Positions 47,163-57,696 of a DNA stretch of 64,000 nucleotides are shown one piece after another. The notes under the pieces are model-generated. The model worked only from the letters and a program-made list of their open reading frames with translations. It was not told the origin of the DNA and ran no database searches. Made by a program: the position numbers and the translations under genes. Position 1 is the stretch's first letter. Every line of letters starts with the position of its first letter. Source of the stretch: Liolophura sinensis. Lineage: Eukaryota > Mollusca > Polyplacophora > Chitonida > Chitonidae. The DNA is taken from assembly GCF_032854445.1 (NCBI RefSeq), contig NC_088297.1, positions 6,387,991 through 6,451,990 on the forward strand. The letters run 5' to 3'.

Positions 47163-47357
47163 TTGGGCAAGGTACGAGACTATCGGCCTGTATATTTATA
47201 TAGGCCTATAGCCGAGCAGATAAATTCTCAACACTTTCAACCCCTTAATATCAGATAACACAGACATTACTATAACCCTGAAGACCTTCTCTAATGTGTC
47301 ATTGTTAATTAGTAACCTAATAATCCTCCATCACTAACTGGAAAAAAAGATATTAAG

Positions 47358-50085
47358 GATCCACGAGGAGGACCTTGCGTAGTTCACCTCCCCATAGGTA
47401 TAAAGTATAACATCCACGAGGAGGACGGTGGCTAATTGACCTTCCTACTGGTATAAGATACAACATCCACGAGAAGGACAGTGGCTAATTTACCTTCCTG
47501 CAGGTGTCAGGTACAACATCCACGAGGAGGACGGTGGCTAATTTACCTTCACATAGGTATAAAGTACAACATCCACGAGGAGGACGGTGGCTAATTTACC
47601 TTCCTACAGCTATAAAGTACAACATCCACGAGGAGGACGGTTGCTAGTTTACCTTCCTATAGGTATCAGGTACAACATCCACGAGGAGGACGGTGACTAC
47701 TTTACCTTACTGCAGGTATCAGGTACAACATCCATGAGGAGGACGGTGTCTAATTTAACTTCCTGCCAGTATAAGGTACAACATCCATGAGGAGGACGGT
47801 GGCTAATTTACCTTCCTGCAGGTATAAGGTACACCATCCATGAGGAGGACGGTGGCTAATTTAACTTCCTGCAGGTGTAAAGTACAACATCCACGAGGAG
47901 GACGGTGGCTAATTTACCTTCCTATAGGTATAAAGTACAACATGCATAAGGAGGACGGTGACTAGTTTACCTTCCTATATGTATAAAGTTCAACATCCAC
48001 GAGGAGGACGGTGACTAGTTTACCTTCCTATAGGTATAAAGTACAACATGCATAAGGAGGACGGTGACTAGTTTACCTTCCTATATGTATAAAGTTCAAC
48101 ATCCACGAGGAGGACGGTGACTAGTTTACCTTCCTACTGGTATAAAGTACAACATGCATAAGGAGGACGGTGACTAGTTTACCTTCCTATATGTATAAAG
48201 TTCAACATCCACGAGGAGGACGGTGACTAGTTTACCTTCCTACTGGTAGGCCTATAAAGTACAACATCCATGAGGGAGACGGTGGTTAAGTTTCTTTCCC
48301 ATACGTATAAGGTGCCATATCCACGAGGAGGACGGTGGAAAATTTATCTTCCTATAGTTATAAAGTACAACATCCACGAGAGGGAGAGTGGCTAATTTAC
48401 CTTCCTACATGTATAAAATTCAACATCCACGAGGAGGACGGTGACCAGTTTACCTTCCTATAGGTATAGAGTACAACATCCATGAGGAGAACGGTGGCTA
48501 ATTTACCTTCCTATAGGTATAAAGTACAACATCTATGAGGAGAACGACGGCTAATTTACATTCCTACTGGTATAAAGTACAACATCCATGAGGAGGACGG
48601 TGGTTAAGTTGCTTTTCCATACGCATAAAGTACAACATCCACGAAAAGGACAGTGGCTAATTTACCTTTCTACATGTATAAAGTTCAACATCCACGAGGA
48701 GGACGGTGGCTAATTTACCTTCCTATAGGTATAAAGTACAACATCCATAAGGAGGACGGTGACTAGTTTACCTTCCTATATGTAGGCCTATAAAGTTCAA
48801 CATCCACGAGGAGGACTGTGACTAGTTTACCTTCCTACTGGTATAAAGTACAACATCCATGAGGAAGACGGTGGTTAAGTTGCTTTCCCATACGTATAAG
48901 GTACCATATCCACGAGGGGGACGGTGGAAAATTTATCTTCCTATAGTTATAAAGTGCAACATCCACGAGAGGGAGAGTGGCTAATTTACCTTCCTACATG
49001 TATAAAATTCAACATCCACGAGGAGGACGGTGACCAGTTTACCTTCCTATAGGTATAAAGTTCAGCATTCACGAGGAGGACGGTGGCTGATTTACCTTCT
49101 TATAGGTATAAAGTACAACATTCACGAGGAGGACGGTGACTAGTTTACCTTCCTATAAGTATAAAGTACAACATCCACGAGGAGGACGGTGGCTAATTTA
49201 CCTTCATATAGGTATAAAGTACAACATCCACGAGGAGGACGGTGGCTAATTTACCTTCATATAGGCATAAAATACAACATCCACGAGGAGGACGGCGGCT
49301 ACTTTACCTTTCTGCAGGTATCATGCACAACATCCCCGAAAAGGACAGTGGCTAATTTACCTTCCTGCAGGTGTAAAGTACAACATCCACGAGGAGGACG
49401 GTGGCCAGTTTACCTTCCTGCAGGTATCAGGTGCAACATCTACGAAGAAGACGGTGGCTAATTTACTTTACTATAGGTATAAGGTACGACATCTACGAGA
49501 GGAACTGTGGCTAATTTACCTCCCTATGGATATAAAGTACAACATCCATGAGGAGGACGGTGGCCAATTTACCTTCCTGCAGGTATTAGGTACAACATCC
49601 ATGAGGAGGACGGTGGCTGGTTTACCTTCCTGCAGGTGTCAGGTACATCCACGAGGAGGACGGTGGCTAAGTTACCTTCCTGCAGGTGTAAAGTACAACA
49701 TCCACGAGGAGGACGTTGGCTAGTTTGCCTTCCTGGAGGTGTCAGGTACAACATCCACGAGGAGGACGGTGACTAATTTAACTTCCTGCAGGTATAAGGT
49801 ACAACATCCATGAGGAGGACGGTGGCTAATTTACCTTCCTACAGGAATAAGGTACAACATCCACGAGGAGGACGGTGGCTAATTTAACTTTCTGCAGGTC
49901 TAAAGTACAACATCCATGAGGAGGACGGTGGCTAATTTACCTTACTACTGGTATAAGGTACAACATCCACGAGGAGGACAGTGGCTAGTTTACCTCCCTA
50001 TAGGTATAAAGTACATCCATGAGGAGGACGGTGGCTAGTTTTTCCATCCTTCAGGTATGCAGTACAACATTGAGGATGACAAAAT
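47358..50085 (+). repeat. minisatellite array, 53-bp unit, ~50 copies, forward
   Basis: The unit is gtataaagtacaacatccac, gaggaggacggtggctaatt, taccttcctatag (variant cctgcag). Spacing of 53 bp is exact between many copies. Sub-blocks (for example the catgcataagg variant near 47940, 48050 and 48150) recur at double period, giving local higher-order structure. Short open frames are by-products. Confidence 0.97.
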
Positions 50086-51928
50086 TAACTTCTAATAAAG
50101 ATTTAACTGATTGATCGACACACACTTACAGCGCTGTTGTTGTCAATTAACGTTCAATGGCCATTTAATTAGTACGTAAAAACTTGTAGAGATATAAAGC
50201 CTGGCGAATTGTTACGCTTAGTTCCTTGATAAGGACAAACAAGGTCTTTGCTGCTGTTGTATAGCCTTATTTATAATCCCCAAAATACACATATGTAGCT
50301 TGAGACCATAATTTGTAAAGTGCGAAAAACATTGAATATTTAAGAAAGCTTATTTTGCCAAAGATATCAAGTAAGTTTTTCAGAGTTTACTTCTTAACAC
50401 ACCCCACACATTATTTCCTCTTATGGCAGAGAAAGGTTCAAGCGTCTAAATTCTGTGTGTCTGACCTCTGACTTTCATGCATGACCGAGTTTATTTTGTT
50501 ATACCGCAGAAGCTGACATCCACGTATATCAGATTTCACTGGTGGACAAGTGATCGCCCGCTTTATTGCTCCGGAATTCTCTAAGTGAAAACATTTAACT
50601 TGAAACTAAATTAGGCGTCTCCATCGTATAGGGTTTTCATATGTGGCGCTACCATAAAGTTACTTGCTTTATTTATGTATTTATTTATTTGATTATTGTT
50701 TAACGCCATATTCTCTTTAGGACACATGGTCTGTTTATTCACAACCTAATGTATATAACATCCTAGCCCAGCAAACCACGGTGGAATTTTTAGAAAGACA
50801 ATATAGTCCTCAGACTTAAAAGGAATTCAGACTTATCTCCTTGTCAAAGAAATCTGTCAGGTATAACTTTCTCATACCCAGAATTGTTTTCTTTGACCTA
50901 AGCAAGATGCATTTATTACTACTATTATTAAGTTTTAAAAAATAAAATGATCAGAATCATAAAAATCCACACATCACAAAATACTTCTTAACAAATATGT
51001 ACAGGCAAAAGAATGCAACAATACAGGTGTATGTAAATATACCGTCAATGTAATTATTTAACTCAATTCGCATTGAAATTTGCCTTTCCCTGCCCGACAA
51101 CCAAGGAGCGGAAGATCCATGTATAATACAATATGAATTTGGGGTCGGGCTTTTTGAAGAGCGCTTTGATTTTGTTCATACCATGAATGAAATCCTCATG
51201 AAATGGCTGAAAAGGAAGTATGTCACGCAAATACCATTTCATTTGTACTACCTAGCACATTGGGCCGACTATAGTGCTTGAAAGTCATATCTGCAGTGTC
51301 GTGATAACTTTTGTTATGGTTGAAGAATTTAAAATGTACTTCGGACCAATATCTTTATCTTAGAAATTAAGTAGGGCTATTTTATTTTGTTCATATGGAC
51401 ATGTTGTCTCACATGAATGATCTTGATGTCTCCTTATCCCAGTTTACTTGGAATTCGACGGTGGAGAGTTATTTCCGGAAAAATTAACGAGTTCTATCAT
51501 GTACGAGTTTGTTTATGTTTTTCGGACACCAGAGCAATACAATATTTGGAAAAACTCAATGTTGATAGAGGTATAAATGATTTTCTAATTCGATTATAGG
51601 ATAAAACATTTCCAGTTAAAGTTAAAAGCGTGGAGTTTCTAAGAACATTCAGTGTATAGGCCTTCTCTTTCTACACGTTTATACCTCCGTGCATCACTTG
51701 CCACAATGTCTAAACAAAACAAATTTATGGGTAACTTTCGTGTGTCTGGACCGTGGAAAGCTGAGGTGGCGGTGTGTTTGTAAACACAGTTTCCCATCGC
51801 ATGTCTGCTGAAGTAATACTATCTCAGGGTGACTTGGTAGCTTTGCAGTTTGGCTAATGTAGTACATAGCTTTTATAAAAGCTTTCCACTTTTCCGACGA
51901 GTTTATTTCTGGACGCTGCAATGTAACA
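50086..51928. other. no gene recognised
   Basis: Between the forward array and the first recovered SWIM-gene exon. An upstream exon could lie here but none is identifiable. It contains a short SINE tail scrap at 50668-50716. Confidence 0.45.
50668..50716 (-). mobile_element. SINE tail scrap
   Basis: TTTA repeats then gattattgtttaacgccata, matching the SINE 3' end in reverse. Confidence 0.55.
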
Positions 51929-54900
51929 ATGACAGCACACCAGCCTGTCGTGATTCAATCTGTGGATGAATTGTTAAGTTGTGTAAAAAGTTGCAAGGAT
52001 TGTTGTAAAGGAGACTATATTTCATTCCATTGTCCGTTATGTCCACCGTCAAAGTTCAAGCCAACAACGAAGAAGAAAGTAGAGAACCATTTGAGACCTG
52101 TACAGTGGAAAGCACGCGTTGGGGGACAAAACGATACGTAAAATTAAGCATCAGTACGTTTTCATCTAAAATACTGTGTACATATATAGTTATCGTCTGC
52201 GGCTTTATATGATAGACGAGCTTTTTGATTAACTTTTCATGTTAAAAAAATAGATACATTCCCTGTCAATGAGATGATATGTTCTTAAATTATTTTTCTA
52301 CATCTTTTTTCTAAATGTATACTCCTAGTGGTCATCCAGACGTATATGCAGATTTATCGGCTCTGTAGGTGACGCCAATTTAAAATATTCTTCCAGTGAT
52401 GAGGCAGAGTAAAATAGGTATCAAAGCAAATCTAAACTTACAGATCTTATTTTCGTGATTGGCCCCGGCGATGGATGTAAAACAAAAAGATGCCATCAAC
52501 TTCCGGTCGGACAAATGAAAGTGTCTAATTTGCAAGGGAAAAAAATAACTAACACAAATAGATCAGATCATCTATACCTGCAATTGAACTTCTACTCAAT
52601 GGCTTCATGTAAATAGTAGTTGTGTAGTGTTTGTGTACATATTCTCTCTATTAGACCAACAGATTAGTCATTTGGCGTGTATGTTTTAATACCACACAAT
52701 GTAAAGAACGCTCCCGCTGCGCTAACCGTAACTTGAAAGCCAACAGATGTTTTTCTTACATAATGCATGAACGGTGGCAAAAATTTTAATGCCAATCACT
52801 GGAAAACTATTCATCTGAAATAATTTGATACGAGAGAAGAGCACAATTTGTCCTGCTGACCAACTTTCAACATTGCACCATTACTGCTTTTCGCATCGTG
52901 TCTCAAAAATCAGAATAAAGTGTGCCTAAAAGCGAAAACTTCTTTAGAACCAAAACAAAGCCACATTCGTGGTTAGCTCTTTATGCCTAATGCATGAACA
53001 GTAGGTAAATTATGGTCAAACTTTTTAAGCTAGAACAAAGCTAGAACAAAAGCAAAGCCAGATTCATAATCTATTTGTCAAATTACACTGTATATATTCA
53101 CACAAAAAATCGGATCAGCTCTGCACGGGTTTAAACTTCTTTCCAAAGGCTTCACTGTGCGAGCAATCTAATTAGGCTTTAAGTCTGCGCTATATATTAC
53201 AGTCCATGCACATAAGTCCATAAAACTGACCGCCATCACATGGGCTGTAAATTGAGCTGTTTTTGAGGCGTAAAAGACCATTGAAATAAATAACTAAATT
53301 ATCACAATGTTCAAGAGACGTGTTTATTTTTGTAGGTAAAAGTGTCGTTCTTTGCCATCTAACTGAACACAGTTCTTCATGGCATTTCCACTGCACGTCA
53401 TGTTCAAGGATAATTATTCGCAAAGGGAACTTGAAGCACCACGTTCAAACATGTGTTAATAGTCTTAACACGCCTGTTACATCCAAATTAATCCCCTCTT
53501 CCCGTACAGCGAAAAATTCTTATTCGTCGCGTGCAAAACACAGATCAGAAAACCATCAGAATAACGCAGTCGAGGCACAGGAAAGTGACGCGGTGACAAG
53601 TGACAAAGACCATTGCTATGCCACCCAGAGTATTAATCTGAAGACGACTTGTTCTAGATCATCGGATTCCCATATTTCAACAAAGACGTCATCCCTTCGA
53701 GCAAGTTGTACACTATGTGGTAAAATTATAACAGTGAAATGGATGAAATCGCACTTGAAATCTCACCAGTCTCTACAGCATGATGTTAATGTCTACAATC
53801 ATCACCATACTGTTGTAATCGATCCAGCCAAAGGAGTGTATTGTTCGTCCAAATCAAGAAGTGGTCCTCAAATCCCGATACATCTGCAGAAAAATACGCT
53901 CACAAATGCTCCGATCAGCATTTGTGAAAACAACTCATGTATTGAGTTGAAATCGGCGGCAAGAAGAGGTGGGAACAGTTCCTTTGAGTGTGATCACGTC
54001 CGTTCCGTTCCTTATGCCATTCCTGGAAGAGAAACGATTCTTAGACAAGACACGCTTGAATGCATGCGGAGTGAAAATTTCATCACTGAAAGTAGATACA
54101 ATGAACTAAAGCAGTGCCAAGAAACAGCTGAAAGCTCAGGACGCCCATTTGTAGTACTCATTCCACCTCATCAGTCGACCTATTATCCTAGACATATTCA
54201 TCTGTCTGTGTACACGGGGAAAAAAAGGTAGTAACGTACGATAAACAAAGAAACACCACAATATGCAGGTGCACAAAAAGCATTCGCACATGCCTCCATA
54301 AACTCATCTGCAAATGGTATCTAAAACAAGAGCTACCAGAATTGATATCGTCAGATGACGTGCAGTCATTATCTGATCAAGAAATTGACCAACAAGAATC
54401 TGACACCGAACAAGTAAACGGGAGCCAAAAGCCCGTTCCACTGAGAAATAACAGCCAACATTTCCGATCATTACCAAGGAGTATACCAAAGGATATCCCT
54501 CTGGAAGTCAGGCAAATTATCAGAAATCACAAAAGAGACGGTATCCTCGAAATCACTCCAAGAGAAACATCATGTGTTCGATGCCAAGGACCACTCGATG
54601 TTCGTCTTGTTTCCAGCAAGTCGAAAATAATACATTTACAACTAGTGGTAAAAGGTAAGGTCTCCAACTATCAAGAGCTTTAGGTCACTGTGCTCAGAAC
54701 AACTGAAGGAATGAATGTTTATGGACATGATATATCCACAATATTCTTGTCATACGGTATCCTGGCACAAGCTAGGTCCAAATTCAGGACACTAAGCAGA
54801 ACTGAACAATGAAAAAACCAGCTTGGCTTAATATTAAACATGACATTGTAATATATTCACTGTTAAATAATTATATTAAGCCTTTATGTCTGATCCTATA

Positions 54901-55431
54901 TATCATACGCTCACGGCATCGCGAGCAAAGCTGTCCGATAATTGAAAAGATTATGTGGATATTTCGTCAAATATACACCCACGTTGGAAATGTTCTCATA
55001 AAAAACACAAAAGCTTTTGGAGAGAGTGATATACGTAAATATGATGTAGTGTATTAATGATTCAGCATGGAATGGTTTAGCATGGCAGTTCTCATAGTTC
55101 CTTGATTTTCTATTTGGTTACATTTATCTGAAATTAGACCATGTCTGGATACCCTAATGGTTCGCCGTTATATAATTAATAATAGTTAATATAATTAAGT
55201 ATAAAATTTTAGAATTATCAAACGCCTTCTCTGTCAGATATAACCGTATACAACAAGGTATGCAAACCATGCCAACTGTTGTATCAATATAAAGAATGGA
55301 ACGAGAGCATTCATAACTTCAGTGATGTCATTTTCCTTGGGCTTGATGTATGTCTTTTCATCAGAGCTGGACTTCAGGTACTCTGAAGTGTTTTATATTT
55401 ATTAATGATAAAATGTCAGATTTACTCTATT

Positions 55432-55462
<31 letters not shown>

Positions 55463-55736
55463 CATGCATCATGTAGATTTTAACAGAAAATTTAATATCA
55501 ACAAACCTTCCAGTTTAATGTTATCTCAAGTCAGGATATACTTACTAAAACTTCAGTTATCAATATTGAAGATAAAATTTTGACGTTTAATTGTTTTCAG
55601 AACCACGTTGCAATAGGGCGGTCTGTTGCCATGCTTCAAGAAATGATCGGAGAGAATGTTGATACCTACAGTTTACATCAAGCATACCTACATTTCGAGG
55701 CATGTACTGACCACAAAGTAGCGTTCCACCATTCAG
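51929..55736 (+). CDS. C2H2/SWIM protein resembling KDZ-transposase-related proteins, partial, one frameshift
   Basis: Exons: 51929-52137, about 53343-54654, 55238-55377 and 55601-55736, with consistent GT-AG phases only if one base is added in the A run at 54220-54226. Exon 1 has FHCPLCPPSKFKPTTKKKVENHL. Exon 2 has two Cys/His fingers (FHCTSCSRIIIRKGNLKHH; CTLCGKIITVKWMKSHLKSH), then after the shift a SWIM motif (CxC...CxH, 54264-54299, CRCTKSIRTCLH). It continues to PRETSCVRCQGPLDVRL. Exon 3 has VCKPCQLLYQYKEW and NESIHNF; exon 4 has YLHFEACTDH. From memory this order matches a large animal family related to KDZ (Zisupton-type) transposases and HMGXB3-like proteins, so either a domesticated gene or a decaying transposon. 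The expected DDE-core exons after exon 4 were not found. The ATG at 51929 may not be the true start. Confidence 0.7.
52138..53342 (+). other. intron of the SWIM gene
   Basis: Donor GTAAAA after 52137. The acceptor is either the AG at 53335 or, to keep phase 2, the AG ending at 53342. No repeat or gene is recognised inside. Confidence 0.55.
55430..55463. repeat. (TTTA)n microsatellite
   Basis: About eight TTTA units in the intron between SWIM-gene exons 3 and 4. Confidence 0.95.
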
Positions 55737-56129
55737 GTAGGTGGGCATGCAGCGTATATGACAAGACATGTAATTGGATGATATACATTTCTGAATATTC
55801 TGAATCAGAAGATTAGATTTAATGTTACACAATGACATGTATAAACGTGGTTGAAAAGCGCTCCAGATATCCAGCAATATTAACATTAACACCCCAACAG
55901 CAAAACCATAAATACATATTCGATTACCTGCCCATACATGTCAACTTTCATACCAAAAGCATAAAATTGAAAGTAGTTTCATAGGCCATCGGACTAGGTC
56001 ATATTTGGATTGTTGATAAATTCTAAAACTCTGATGGTGTTAAATAATTTTTTATCCTGGAAGTATAAAGTCAAAATTTCCGACATATCTTGCTGTTACT
56101 TACTATGGCAAGCCGTTCCGGCCTTAGAG

Positions 56130-56725
56130 CATTTATTTAAGACATTTTGAATTCATTCCAGATATCTTGGAAAGTTCATTTGGACATACCTGGAAATCAT
56201 TTTCAGACAGCTGAAATTCATTTTAAGATATCTAAAATAAATTTCGTGCTGCATATATCACAAAAAGCATTTCCAGATATAACAAAATGAATTCAAGATC
56301 TCTTAAATAGACGTCAATTTGATATATCTGGAAGTCTCTTTGTGATAGGTGCCCTACATTTGTCTGGTTATTTATGTGAACAAAATGTATGCTCCTTAAT
56401 TATATCACCACGATCATCCATGATGGCTTGCAGTACGCATGAGCAGATCTGTACTAATTCTGTTTCCGCTCAGGTAGCAGTTATTGCATTTTGTACATTT
56501 TGGCGCAATTTCTGTGGCTCTTTTAGGGTTATGTGCATCCTTGTTTTTTATTCCGAGATATGTTCAAAAGAATTTTTGATGTCTGAAAAGGATTTTCAGA
56601 TATGTGAAACACATGATCTATATATTAACACAAGGCTGCTATTTAAGAAATCTAGAAATGAATTGTAGATATCTGAAAATTAATTCAAGAAATCTTAAAA
56701 TAAATTCAAGATATCTGAATTAGGC
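56130..56725. repeat. region of dispersed short motifs around (t)cagatatct
   Basis: Variants of aattcattccagatatct, aattcaagatatctgaa and ttccagatat recur about a dozen times in both orientations with irregular spacing. AGATATCT is self-complementary, so the motif forms many small inverted repeats. Confidence 0.65.
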
Positions 56726-56827
56726 AGTTTTTTGTTTCTTACACAGGTGCCCTGTAGAGCAGAAGATGACAAAATAGCCTCACCTGAGCTACACGAAGAG
56801 CTCCCACAGTAAGGATAACCTTATTAC

Positions 56828-57088
56828 GACACGTAGCGCAGCGCAATGACCCAGAAGCCTCCCACCAATGCGGTGTCGCTGTGAGTTTAAGTCCAGCTCA
56901 TGCTGGCTTCCTCTCCGGCCGTATGTGGGAAGGTCTGCCAGCAACGTGCGGATGGTCGTGGGTTCCTTCCCCCCCCCCCCCCCCCTCAAGCCTTTGCCAG
57001 GTTTCCTCCCACCATAATGCTGTCATGTAAGTGAAATATTATTGAATACGGCGTAAAACACCAACCAAATAAATAAATAAATATTACT
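56828..57088 (+). mobile_element. SINE copy, nearly full length
   Basis: Begins just inside the tRNA-like head (acgtagcgcagcgcaatgac), with gctgtgagtttaagtccagc (B-box region), ggccgtatgtgggaaggtct, a poly-C interruption at 56966-56984, tttcctcccaccataatg and gcgtaaaacaccaaccaaat, then an AAAT tail. Confidence 0.92.
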
Positions 57089-57094
57089 ACACGC

Positions 57095-57375
57095 GGATTG
57101 AATGAGTGGGTGCTTGGGGTTTAACGTCGTACTGAACAATTTTTCAGTCATATGACGACGAGGAGTTCTTCTGGGTTGTGCATATGAAATGTGTCTTCTT
57201 GTGGTAGGGAGCCAAGGTTTACCGCCACTGGAACGTCATGCCGAAGACACCAAACGTGACACACCACCCAGTCACATTATACTGACATCGGGCGGAACAG
57301 TCCTGTTTCCTTGATCTAACCTCTCAATGCTGAGCGCCAAGCGAGGCAGCAACAAGTTCTGTTGGTATGACCCGA
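57095..57375 (+). mobile_element. short element family 2, longest copy
   Basis: ttgaatgagtgggtgcttgg, ggtttaacgtcgtactgaac, tcatatgacgacgaggag, then a diverged middle and the distal end aacctctcaatgctgagcgc, caagcgaggcagcaacaagt. It lies directly 3' of the SINE. Confidence 0.8.
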
Positions 57376-57696
57376 CAAGGTACTTCACGCGGAAACGGGC
57401 CTGTCAGCCTAGAGTGCCTCAATTCATAACACTAATTAAGGAAATGCATTTCAAATCTGAATTGAATATTATACTCGTGTATATCTGCATTGTGGTGCTT
57501 GGGGCGACAAATGCTGGGCTTGACTGAACATTGTTGCATGTCTTAGGGTTAAGGTCTTTATCTTGAACACATTCTTTCCAATACGTTTTGCTTTAGAATG
57601 TGTAACGATGTGGGCGTCGATTTTGATAAGTGTTGCAGTCATTTCTCGTATGTTTTCAGGAAAGATACAACTTTTGTGATGTCTTGATTTCTGTAG

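Noticed and set aside
53190-53423. Minus-strand 77-codon frame near the SWIM gene
   Set aside because: Overlaps the SWIM exon start on the other strand and has no recognisable content.
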